21,184 bases of DNA from Mikrocytos mackini. Lineage: Eukaryota > Endomyxa > Ascetosporea > Mikrocytida > Mikrocytiidae. Made by a program: the position numbers and the translations under genes. Where the stretch lies: NCBI GenBank assembly GCA_030180075.1, contig JASNJN010000327.1, positions 1 to 21,184 on the forward strand, written 5' to 3'. Positions 9,624 through 19,147 of the stretch are shown here, in pieces (the first letter of the stretch is position 1; the number at the start of each line of letters is the position of its first letter). The notes below the pieces were generated by a model. It was not told the DNA's origin, did no database searches, and saw only the letters and a program-made list of their open reading frames with translations.

Positions 9624-9706
9624 GTAGAATAATAGTATATTTTCTATAGAATTTAAAAAGTTAAAAATAGTTATGGCATATGATCAATGAGGTAACGGCT
9701 TATAAG
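9623..9706 (-). repeat. Upstream (5') LTR copy, 84 bp
   Basis: These 84 bases are identical to 5259-5342. This copy is shorter than the downstream LTR, which extends to 5358, and host-like A+T-rich sequence follows. Its CA end at 9623-9624 joins the gag start directly. Confidence 0.85.
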
Positions 9707-10698
9707 TAGGGCAACCAAAAGTCTATAAACGCAATTTGATTATGTGATCATAACAACGTATAATAATACTTTTAATTTCATCCATATATAAATATTTGTT
9801 AATATGAAAAAGTTATTTTTGCGATAACTAACTTTTTTATTTATAAAAGCAATATATGCAATTTGTAGCCTTTTTAAAATGCAATAAAGCATTTTTCAAA
9901 ATTTTAAATTTTAAAATATCACAACAAAAACTCCCCATGTCGGAGAATATTACAACATCCGTTAACATTGTGATATCCCTATTATAAATACGCTAAAGTA
10001 GTTCAAGACAAATCGATTAACTTTAACCATCAAATTATCAAAGAAATTAACACTTAGATAAAATTTTAAATGAGCGCGTACAACTGAAACCGGTCCCTAT
10101 GCCCACTATCTAGGACGCTACGAGAGTACCCATGAGCGGATCCCCGAGAAATGACCTCAAACTCTTACATATGCGAGTTCAAAAAATCTAATATCAAATT
10201 ATATTGCAAATTTTATTGAAACACAATAACATAATTCACAAAACTTTTATTATACAAATTAAAATAAATAATTAAATGATTAATTTCCCTGGATATAATA
10301 TAAGTTTATGAAACACAGTATTTATTTATATCTTAAGATATTGAACTGAATAAACATTTATTAATTAAAAATCGCCATCACAATAAAACCTTTAAACGTA
10401 CAACTTTCCTTTTATCATCCTTTTTAGTTCCTTGCCCGTCTGTTAAAGAAGTTATTTCCCATTAAGACTATTTCTTTTAACCAAAAGGGTTATTTATTGT
10501 AAATATTCGAACTTTTGATATTTCCTTGACTTATTGGTTACATGTCATAATCCATTGCATAAAAATTTCAGTGGTCATACTAATCATGTTTTGGTAGAGC
10601 TTCTTTGATTAAAAGCTTTTTGTATTAGAAGATCTCTTCAACCATTTATTTTATTCGTTCATAAGAAGGTTGTAGAATTAACGGCAGTCCAAGATTGT
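9707..10698. other. Gene-free A+T-rich stretch with a small G+C-richer island
   Basis: No ORF of interest, no tRNA and no clear element ends were seen. Around 10070-10170 lies an island of more balanced composition (ACCGGTCCCTATGCCC and GAGCGGATCCCCGAG) with short, weak inverted repeats such as CGCT/AGCG. It matches no RNA gene I know and is probably a relic of an insertion. Confidence 0.4.
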
Positions 10699-11265
10699 GT
10701 GTATACCTCTGTGTGTTGTAATAACTTGTGGGAATCAGATGCCTGGAAGTTTCCTCAAATCCTGGGTAGAAATGATGCTGAAGGAGACAATAGAGAGGAT
10801 GTTCTGCCATATAACAAATGCAACCCCCTCTTCCATATAGTTCTTTGTGTCTTCAATTTTAAATCATTCCCCTTCGCTTTGAAATGTTTGTGGTTGTTTA
10901 TTCTTCGGAACGGCTTGGTATGTTCCTTGTAGTTCGAGTTAAAAACGTTACGAATAAAAAGTAGACTCCTGAGAGTGTGCTTTCCTTCATCAGATGGAAA
11001 CCATAGTAAATCTAGACTTCGAGGGTTTTAATTCAGTCGATGAGTTGAAAGTGAGATTCTTGTGACAATGCCATCGATTGATATGAAGAATTCGAGGCTG
11101 GCCCTTACGAAGTGTTGTCATTTTGTGGTTAAAGTTACATTATATTTGGTCTCGAGAGAAATTAACTGGCAGAATTCCAAAATATCGCTTGATGTGTCTT
11201 CTAGAACTGCTAAATGTCAGGATATTGAATGGGTTAGAGTAATGTACTCCCTGGCGTTTCTTTGA
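10699..11265 (+). pseudogene. Possible relic of a decayed gene
   Basis: This stretch is richer in G+C than its surroundings and holds short open + frames: 10699-10932, 11062-11265, and a short one from 10994 starting METIVNLDFEGFNSVDELK. None is long and they lie in different frames. Codon-like composition suggests an old coding sequence broken many times. No protein family is recognisable, and a chance origin is not excluded. Confidence 0.25.
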
Positions 11266-11854
11266 AACAGCATTCTATTTAGTCAAAATATATTTTAAGG
11301 TAAATATGGATGTTTTATGAAAATTAAAAGTGTTAACCTATCGTTTATAATAAAATAATTATCAAAATTTTCAAGATTCAGTATTTGAGTAAACCAATAG
11401 AAAATTTTATTTTCAAAAAATTTTTTTTTTAATATTAGGAGAATTGTGTTTTACATATTCAATTATTGTTTATTCAACCTCACATAAAAAGCTATTTTCT
11501 TGATATAACAATTAAACTTCCCTGGACTTAAAAACTTTAATTATAAAATTGCATGTATTGATTAATATTAAAAGTCAAGTGTTTATTAAAGATCGATACA
11601 TTCAAACCCCAAGAAAATAGATCAAATTCAATTTTATTAACCTTTATCAGACAAAATATCAGCTAATTTTATTGACAATAACAGCAATTATTCGGGATTT
11701 TATGTGCAATAAACAACAGGTTTTAATGACAATTTTTATCATTTTAACCTGCAATTTATTAGTTGCCCTAGTTATCATGAATTAAAAAAAGCAAGTATCT
11801 AAGGCATGAATCCAAAAGACCAATCCAGTTCAAATGACAATGTCTCGTTTAAAC
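11266..11854. other. Gene-free A+T-rich stretch
   Basis: I see only A+T-rich sequence with homopolymer runs and no coding, RNA or repeat signal. It ends at the duplicated flank of the MITE that begins at 11855. Confidence 0.5.
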
Positions 11855-12208
11855 CAGACATTGAGNNTANCCGACCCGANCGGGTCGGGTTNGGGCNGAA
11901 GAAGGNCCAAAAATCACCAAAAATTCTCAACAAATCACGAAAGACCAAAATTGTCAATAATATCACCTTTTAAACTTACTAAACCTATTCAGGGATTTAG
12001 ATAAGTGAAATATACTATATTCGGAGGGATAATTCTATTTGGTTCTAATCAAAAAGTTGATTTACCAACTTTTATAACACTATTTTGATCAATAATTTTC
12101 AAAATTCAAAAAATTTACTACCAAAATGATTTTCATTTTCGACCCGAGCCCGCCCGACCCGTTTCGGGTCGGGTCCGGACCGGAAATCATCGAAAATGCT
12201 CATGTCTG
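11855..12208. mobile_element. hAT-like MITE, 354 bp, with G+C-rich palindromic ends
   Basis: The left end reads CAGACATTGAG. The right end, reverse-complemented, reads CAGACATGAG. The CA(G) start fits hAT-type terminal inverted repeats. The flanks are GTTTAAAC (11847-11854) and ATTGAAAC (12209-12216), agreeing at 6 of 8 bases, consistent with an aged 8-bp target duplication. Inside each end lies a palindromic CCGACCCG/CGGGTCGGG block, while the middle is A+T-rich and non-coding. Ns cluster in the left palindrome, probably because the hairpin sequenced badly. There is no transposase, so it would depend on one supplied elsewhere. Confidence 0.65.
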
Positions 12209-12460
12209 ATTGAAACACAAACTTTGGTACAAAATAAATCTAAAACATGAAATGTAACATAGAGTTATTTCTCAATTTGAAAGGAACTAATGGGTAAACT
12301 TTAGAACAGGGGCCTATTTTTAGTGGTTAAAAACTTTTTTGGAACGTTGGTATCTCATTGTTTAGTAGTTTTTGATGTTATAGAAAGTAATTAGGATCAA
12401 ATAAAGGTGTTTTAAAATGTTGACTTAAAAATGTTTTTTAAAAATTTATCTCTATACTAC

Positions 12461-12560
12461 ACACTTCCATACATGCTAACATACTTCCATACACACCAAC
12501 ACACTTCTATACACACTCACAAACTTCCACACATACTAGCATACTTCCATACATGCTAAC
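12461..12560. repeat. 20-bp minisatellite, 5 copies
   Basis: Five contiguous 20-bp units start at 12461, 12481, 12501, 12521 and 12541, with consensus near ACACTTCCATACATACTAAC. The first and last units differ only at their second base, and the middle ones are more diverged. A run of AAAC repeats follows. No coding frame uses it. Confidence 0.85.
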
Positions 12561-12757
12561 AAACAAACAAACGCAACAATAAACAGATAAACGAACAAAT
12601 ATATAATTATGAATGTTTATTAAAAATAAATAAAGTAACAAATAATTTAATAATTGGTATTGACATTAGGTTAATTAGATTTAGGATATGATCTTAATAA
12701 AATTTCAGACCAATCATTCTTGTTTCCCTTGTTAAATATTTTCCCCTAAAAATATAT

Positions 12758-13540
12758 TCATAAAATATAAATAATAAAGTTCTTTTGAGCTCTATAAGTT
12801 GGTAGTGATGCTTTCACAGCTCTCCGAGTACTTTCCATTTTATTAGTGTGTATGATTGGGTCATCGGAGTCTACAAAATGTAATGAATGATTGATTGGAT
12901 AATGTGTATAGTCATGTTCAGATATGCTGTTATATGCACGCCATTTATCCGAAGTAATAATAGATCCTGGTAAATATGACTTATAATTAGCGGCATTAAA
13001 GTGGAGCATTTCTTTTTTAACAATTATAAAAAACATCCAGAACATTCGGTATTTCTTTCAATTACGCCAAACAGCCACTGACCTTCTACATGTCTGCCCC
13101 TATGAAATTTTCTTTTTCCGAATTTACTTTCGTCTATTTCAACGATAATTCCTTCGCCACCTATTTTTAAATCAGAAGATTCAATTAATTTGTCGAATAA
13201 CGCTTCCCTAGTAAATCGATTATAATCAGCTATAGTAGACAAACTTAAAATTTTTTGCAAAAAGGATAAGTTTCCAGATGATGTTTTGTGTACCCAGAAA
13301 AATCAAAATTTGTTTAAAACTTAGTTTGCTATTTTCAAACCAAGTATTTGATCTAGCACTTTTCGGGATTTACAATTTGCGAGCATACATCTGAAAACAA
13401 AACCAACTTTGCAATTTGTGTATGGAGATAACTGCATTTGTGTATAGTACGATATCGGGAAGAAGTTCCCATTGTATTGAATTATTTAATACTTCCTGGG
13501 TTGTTGCAACAGTGATAGAAGGCTTTCGAGATCTGGAACA
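12758..13540 (-). pseudogene. Merlin-type (ISXO2-like) DNA transposase, broken
   Basis: Three adjacent minus-strand pieces match the ISXO2/IS1595-like transposase of Merlin elements. The N-terminal piece (to about 13370) has SIQWELLPDIVLYTN. The next stretch (about 13261-13368) reads CKSRKVLDQILG and LSFLQKILSLSTIADYNRF, with internal stops. Piece 13024-13260 contains GGEGIIVEIDESKFGKRKF with the first catalytic Asp. Piece 12758-13045 contains GSIITSDKWRAYNSI (second Asp) and HTNKMESTRRAVKASLP (catalytic Glu). At least three frame breaks are present, including one near 13030-13045 where the last two pieces overlap in different frames. All three DDE residues survive. Terminal inverted repeats were not identified. 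The element is inactive but recognisable, so moderately old. Confidence 0.85.
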
Positions 13541-13651
13541 ATTTTGAAAAGTAAAATTAAAATTATAAAATACATAATTAAGTTTTAGATAATAAAATTT
13601 TATTTTTAAAACTACGTTTTTTGTCAAATTTCGGCTAAAAATCGAATTAAT

Positions 13652-13688
13652 AGTTTAAAATAAGGGCCGAAGTCCCTTATTTTAAACT
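13652..13688. repeat. Perfect hairpin, 15-bp arms, 7-base loop
   Basis: AGTTTAAAATAAGGG at 13652-13666 is followed by the loop CCGAAGT and the exact reverse complement CCCTTATTTTAAACT at 13674-13688. It lies just upstream of the Merlin transposase remnant. It could be part of that element's end region, a small foldback insertion, or a structured RNA or cruciform site. Confidence 0.8.
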
Positions 13689-14190
13689 TTTCACGCCTTA
13701 CAAAAATATGCCATTGTCGTAAAGAAGTTCCCAAATAACTTATGCTTTTAGATATTTAATTATTGATAATGGCCAATTTGCAAATAATGAATCGTTTTTT
13801 ATATTATTTCTAAGATGTTTATGTAAATTGCTCGTTTTATTTGGTATAGCTTTTCGAAAAACAAGTAGCATCATTGGATTAGATTTGATCTTTCAAACAC
13901 ATATCCATTGTTTAACACATAATCTATTAAACAAGCATACATAAATTCAATAGAGAATGAATAACTCATTTACACACAAAATACAAATAGATTCGATTTG
14001 AATATATATCCTTATTATTAAATCTTTGGTTATACCTTCTCTATTAAAACGTATCCAGTTTCTACGGAAGTATCATATCTTTAGTTTTTAACTGGCCATG
14101 ATTTAACTGATTCATTGCTCGATCCATTTTGTTACAAAATGAGTAACAGCATGGTATACACCTTCTATATAATAGCCTTCCAAGTCACTT
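13689..14190. other. Gene-free A+T-rich stretch
   Basis: No ORF, RNA gene or clear repeat is visible between the hairpin and the G+C-richer stretch that starts near 14190. Confidence 0.45.
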
Positions 14191-14300
14191 CGTGTAACCG
14201 ATATAATTCCTTGATTCTTTCTTTGTTTCCCTCAGTTATTGACTTGGCACGACCTTTTGTTCAGTTGCCCGCGTCATTGACAACATGAAGAGTATCTGCA

Positions 14301-14580
14301 ATGCTGGCTCGGCAAGCAATTATGGTAACGATGCCTAATTTCACACGTGTGATATTTGTCACTTGCAAACTCGAATTTCCTTGGTTCAGAGATGTTAATG
14401 CGCTCTCACATACTGTTCATGAGATGAATAAGCGTGGCACTCTAAAATGTTTGTTTTGTCGCCCTCTTACAGTTGGATGTAAGAGTTCCATGTCTACTCA
14501 GCCGTGTATATGGTCAGTAGAATGTGATTATACATACATTGTATTTGCACTCTGTCCTGGAACAGGCTGGAATCTTGTTT
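14301..14580 (+). other. G+C-richer open stretch of unknown origin
   Basis: An open + frame starts at an ATG-like position near 14301 and runs through LARQAIMVTMPNF, FRDVNALSHTVHEMNKRG and CLFCRPLTVGCKSSM into the 19-bp repeat array, where it becomes pure repeat translation. Composition is more balanced than its flanks from about 14190. Paired cysteines (CLFC) are seen but no family is recognised. It may be the relic of a gene or part of the cargo of the neighbouring foldback structure. Confidence 0.2.
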
Positions 14581-15330
14581 CCCACACTTTCTTCCATTTC
14601 CCACACTTTCTTCCAATTCCCACACTTTCTTCCGATTCCCACACTATCTTCCATATCCCACGATCGTCCATTTTAGCATGATTGCTGGCGGTTTTATGGT
14701 GTTTCACACATCCTAACCGATGTATGACGATATTTCCCAGAGACTGAGACTATTTTGATCTGTTAATACGAAAATCCACACTATATTCTTGGATATTACG
14801 AGCAATTTTCCAATTTAAAAATTTTAAAATTTTCAGGAAATTAATGTATATTATTGTGTAAAATAAACTTCCCAGCTTTCATAACCTAATATATTTGTAA
14901 TAATTTTCAAAAATTATCTCTAAAATTAAATATAATTTATTCCCACATGCCATATTTAGTGATAAAAATCAACTTAAAAGTCACTGTAATGTGAGTACGT
15001 AGTTGGTTATTCAACCGTGTAAATATGCTTATATTTATTCATTAAACAGATAGTATGTAATAATTGGCCAATATTCAGAGTATTTTGTTGTTCGCTAGGC
15101 TCGGAAAAAACAAAAAAACCATTTTTAATTTTTGAAAAAACCTATGCTAGAGTACTCACTGAAAATGTTAAATATGCACAATATGGGGCTAATGTGAGTA
15201 TATAGCCGTGAGATGGCATTATTTTCCGTATTTCTGGTAAAAATCATGATAAAATTGGTCTGAGTGTGGGAATTGGAAGATAGTGTGGGAAACGGAAGAA
15301 AGTGTGGGAAATGGAAGAAAATATGGGGTG
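14581..15330. mobile_element. Foldback-like element with inverted 19-bp repeat arrays
   Basis: Four 19-bp units (consensus CCCACACTTTCTTCCANTT) start at 14581, 14600, 14619 and 14638. Three units of the exact opposite orientation (GTGTGGGAAANGGAAGAAA) start at 15264, 15283 and 15302. Just inside the arrays a weaker inverted match continues: CCATTTTAGCATGATT on the left and the reverse complement of AATCATGATAAAATTGG on the right. The ~600-bp middle is A+T-rich and non-coding. Tandem repeats in inverted arms are the layout of foldback-type transposons. No target duplication was identified, so the exact ends are uncertain. Confidence 0.6.
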
Positions 15331-17180
15331 ACGATTTATAGCCGTAAATACTGGGTAATGGACACTTTAATAATTGAATCACATTGATAATGGAGTAATT
15401 TTCATGAATAATCGAACATTTTGGAAAATTAATTTTTTTTAATTCTAAAATTTTTGCTAAATTTTATTTCTTATAAGTTTTTAAGACCCGATTTATCTTT
15501 ATTATGACTTAAATCTGCTAATTTCACAAAATTAATATGATTCAAAATTGTAAAATTTGGTTAGTGGAATAATGTCAAAACATAATTTTAACTTTAGTAT
15601 TTTATTAAATTTAACCCAAACCTCCTTTAAGATCCTTTTAGAATGGTTATAAATACTTTATAAGATTGTTTTGAATATAAATGGTTTAATCATTCACATA
15701 ATCTAATGAGGAAATCCAAAATTTTAGTTAATTATGGTATATTTTAACACTTACTGATTAGGTAATATAGTTTTAAATTTAACAATTTATTTACTTTTAA
15801 AGATCTGTCATTTCCATGTTTTTAATATAATATTGGTAATTTTATAATTTATAAAATATAAAATATAAATATAGCTGATAGCGGAGTAGATTTTAGATAA
15901 ATAAATCGAAATTTCACTATATCAATAATCACTGTACATTGTTTTCTAACATTGAATTTCTTAAAATATTAAATGACATTTGCAAACCAACAAAATCCAA
16001 CAAACATATAATAATAGCACTACGAAGTACCCTAAGCCCATTTCAGCGAAATCACATGACTTTAAAGAAGAATCTTCAAATTATTGGTAAATGGGAATGT
16101 GGTGCTAAAAAGCAGAACTTGCCTTGTCCTACAATAGAGCTCATTCGTTTATTTATATAATCTTAGAATCCGCTAAGAAATCAGAGAAACTAGATTCTAC
16201 AAACACAATTTTGCAAATAACAAAATATTTAGGAAATCGCCCTTTGATAAACTCCAAAACCCAACAAGAATCTTTTAAGAATTGCATAATTCTGGATTAA
16301 CGATTAATAGCAACATTTAAGATTTACAAAAAAGATCTAGCCAATTACTCGAGAAAGAGAACTCTAACATCTCTCTGGGTTGTTTAGATGGATTCAAATC
16401 GATATTTAGTATTTTAGAAATAATTTTAATTTTCTAAGCACTTTTAAAACTCGAAATTTTGTTTAACTTTCTTTTATGTGTCTCTTTTATAAATTGGGAA
16501 AAGGATTCGTAAATAAATGTTTGTGTTGTTCATTTGATGTTTTATTATATCTTAAAATTTTAATTTTATCAGCCAATTATACGTTCACATAAATCTTCTG
16601 TAACGTCACAATACCATTTAATTTCCTTTTGCATGATACCCCAGAACACAGAAACAAACTTGAGAGAGCTATCACGAATAATTTTACACAGAGACAAAGA
16701 TAATCACTCAAATAAACCCCATTCAACATAAATTATTAACAAACTCCTTCCTTATGATATGGAAAGCTTCATACCAGTCAGAATATTCATAGTTTTGTTG
16801 TTTAATCGTTGTTTGTTATACCCTGTCTTATTTGCAATAGTTATTTGTTGGAATTAAAGATATTACACCCCAAAAAGCGGTTCGAGCTATACCAATAACA
16901 ACCATTGTTTAACAATAGTTTTTATTTATTTTCGCATATGCTAATTCCTTGAAATGTGCAAAACTTTTATAATGGTTAAAAGATTTTTTTATTTAAAAAT
17001 TAGTATAAAATAATCAAAATTGAATATAATATTTTATGGTATATTTGTTTAATTGCAAATTTATTATAATTAATACTTTTATAAATAGTAAATTAATAAT
17101 CGACTAAAGTCAATGCGATCTCGTTTCAAGTCTTTATATAGTTATTTAATTTTTACTCCAGCAACAGTAATATTTGCCAT
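15331..17180. other. Long gene-free A+T-rich stretch
   Basis: This region is strongly A+T-rich without a convincing gene. The best frame is a 73-codon + ORF at 15939-16160 (starting MFSNIEFLKILNDICK and ending ELIRLFI). It shows no known domain and is at most a relic. No tRNA fold was found; a GGTTCGA string near 16879 lacks a pairing T-stem. No clear inverted ends or tandem arrays were seen. Confidence 0.4.
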
Positions 17181-19131
17181 CTATCTCAGAAAATTTTGAA
17201 ATTTCGAGGCATAAATTGTGGATAGCATTTCCACAGCTGTTGGTACAAAGTATTTTGTTTTGTATTCGTAAATTATCTTCTCACATACATAGCATTTGTT
17301 TCCGCTTTTCTTATTAATCTTTTTGAATTTAAATGATTTTCTTTGACTCATACACTTATATGACCTTTTTTGTATTTTCTCACCTAATTCATAATATTCG
17401 CCATTACCCGATAACTCCATTTCCAGGGTTGGTTTTAGTCCGCGGATAAAACGTTTTGTCCGGGACACGGTTTTAACCTGGTTAAAACCGGATTAAACTG
17501 GTTTAAACCGTTTGAAAAATCACAAAACTTTATTTTGAAAAATATTCGAAATTTTCCAATTTTCATATTCAATCAAACAATAGAGCGTAATGCCAGGAAA
17601 TAAGAAACAAAATGTTTATTGAATCATAAAAAATCATCAAAATCTAAACCACAAAATGTAAAATCAAAATTTAACAAAACCCCGATAAATTTGCACCAAA
17701 ATATTCTAGAAATTTTCCCTACCAAATAAGGGATTTTATCCGGACAAAACTTCCTAAACGTTTTGACCGGGACGGTTTTTACCGGTTTTAACCATTCGGA
17801 TTAAACCGCCCGGTTTAATCCGACCAACCCCGTCCATTTCTTTAAATTTAACGCAAATGCTGTGTTCTAGTTCGCATATATGTTGTAAATTTTCTTGGGT
17901 TTGTTCTAACATCAATTTATCAACCACTTTAAGAAAATTCGCTTTCATATTATTGATTGTTTGTATATACGTATTATTGTCAAGATCAGAATTTCTTTCC
18001 TTTTTGTGGCACATGTTGTTTGGTAATGTTGTTTTATTGTTAATGCATTCGTGATGAATGTCTTTCATTTGTGGGTATACATTTTCTCCCTTTTCTTTAT
18101 TGTTTGTTATTGCCGAATTGTTTAACTCTACCGGTGTTCCTTCACATTTATGTAAATCAAATTCAATTAACCCATTGCATACCACGAAGTGTATATGCTT
18201 GCAGACCTGTTTCTTTTGGAAATTTACGTTACAAGTACATCGGAAGCCGTTGTAACAAATTCCACACGAACAGCATATTATGGGCATTTCTTCCTGCTTA
18301 CATTCCTGCACATAGATAACTTGTGCTACAATTAAATCAACGACATGTGTTTGAACTTCAATGGTATAAAAATCAGGACTAATTTCTAGGGCTTTTTTGT
18401 GATTCATTTGCGAACAACTCTTCCTATAGCTATTGGTTTCGCGGTGATCTAGCTTCTCTGTTTTAAAAATGAGTGCTTGGGTGTGTTTTGTATACTCCAA
18501 AAGTTTAATAACCAAGGTATCTAAGCGCGAATTGGTTTTTCTATCCAAGTAATTTTGCTTGAATGTCCCATGAAAAGACTCCACAAAGCACATGGTATTC
18601 ACCTTGCAAGTTTTCCTTTTATGAATGGCCCAGTTATCTACTTTCTTCAAGTAGTTTGATACAAAATATGTATAAAATTCGCGTTCTTCTTCTTTAACAA
18701 AGCAATATGTTCTAATAACCCTTCTTTAAATCTTCCCCCATAATTTACAAGCTGTAATCTAATATAACTCATTTTAATCTAGTGTTGTATCTGTTTATTT
18801 TTCAAATTTTTATTTAAAGCTTTGGCAAAGTGATAACTACACCATATCCAAAGTGGAGTTTTGGTATATACTTCTATCCAACCGGAATAGAACCCAGGGA
18901 ACAGATCCGTAACAAGAAAATCACAGTCTATTTCAACTCCAGATAAGGTTTTATAATCCAACAGCAATCTTCTCATTACCTCACCTCTATCGGAACTTTA
19001 CACACAATAAAGAATGGGAATGGCCTTGAAATTGTTGTCTATGACAAATAGGGTTGTTAGTAGGAAGTTGTAACTATTCGTACAATGAGTAGAATCTATG
19101 AGCACCTGCTTTTTAGAATACTTTTTTAAAC
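17181..19131 (-). pseudogene. Mutator-like (MULE) transposase with SWIM zinc finger, broken
   Basis: Minus-strand pieces in order make up most of a MULE transposase. Near 19020-19105 is VLIDSTHCTNSYNFLLTTLFV, holding the first catalytic Asp in the family pattern ID-x-TH-x-TN. In 18779-18976 is CDFLVTDLFPGFYSGW with the second Asp, then IWCSYHFAKAL, the C-x2-H block. In 17833-18650 is NTMCFVESFHGTFKQNYL with the catalytic Glu, then a SWIM finger (CTCNVNFQKKQVCKHIH, i.e. C-x-C-x9-C-x-H) at residues 138-152 of that piece. The C-terminal part resumes in the same frame at 17423 and ends at 17181. At least three frame breaks (near 18990, 18770 and 18680) and one MITE insertion inactivate it. The N-terminal part before the first Asp is missing, and terminal repeats were not found. 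Confidence 0.85.
17424..17832. mobile_element. hAT-like MITE, 409 bp, inserted in the MULE transposase
   Basis: A perfect 8-bp direct repeat TCCATTTC flanks it (17416-17423 and 17833-17840). The left end starts CAGGGTTGG and the right end, reverse-complemented, starts CGGGGTTGG: terminal inverted repeats agreeing at 8 of 9 bases. An 8-bp duplication with CAGGG-type ends is the hallmark of hAT elements. Both subterminal regions hold repeated GGTTTAAACC/GGTTAAAACC palindromes, the middle is A+T-rich, and there is no transposase. The MULE frame continues on both sides through one copy of the duplicated bases (KFKEM on the right, EMELSG on the left), which dates the MITE after the MULE. Confidence 0.85.
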
Positions 19132-19147
19132 ACTATACCTACCGCAA

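Larger units (their letters stand above)
5259..9706 (-). mobile_element. Ty3/gypsy LTR retrotransposon (fossil, nearly whole)
   Basis: A 4.4-kb element lies on the minus strand in the order LTR, gag with zinc knuckle, aspartic protease, reverse transcriptase, RNase H, integrase, LTR. This is the domain order of Ty3/gypsy (Metaviridae) elements. No envelope gene is present. The two end repeats match perfectly over the 84 bp they share, so the insertion is recent, although such short LTRs date poorly. The coding part has about two breaks, and the upstream LTR copy is shorter than the downstream one. No matching target duplication is visible at the two outer edges. The element separates the gene-dense left part of the window from the gene-poor right part. 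Confidence 0.93.

Noticed and set aside
5383-9649. Plus-strand ORFs opposite the gypsy element
   Set aside because: They are shadow frames of the minus-strand gag and pol, without motifs of their own.
12461-12560. CRISPR-like array
   Set aside because: The 20-bp units are contiguous without unique spacers, and the surroundings are eukaryotic. It is a minisatellite.
15125-15382. 85-codon minus-strand ORF across the right 19-bp array
   Set aside because: Most of it is translation of the repeat (FFHFPHFLPFP-type), with no independent coding signal.
16870-16900. tRNA T-loop-like GGTTCGA
   Set aside because: The flanking five bases on each side do not pair, and no acceptor or anticodon stem can be drawn.
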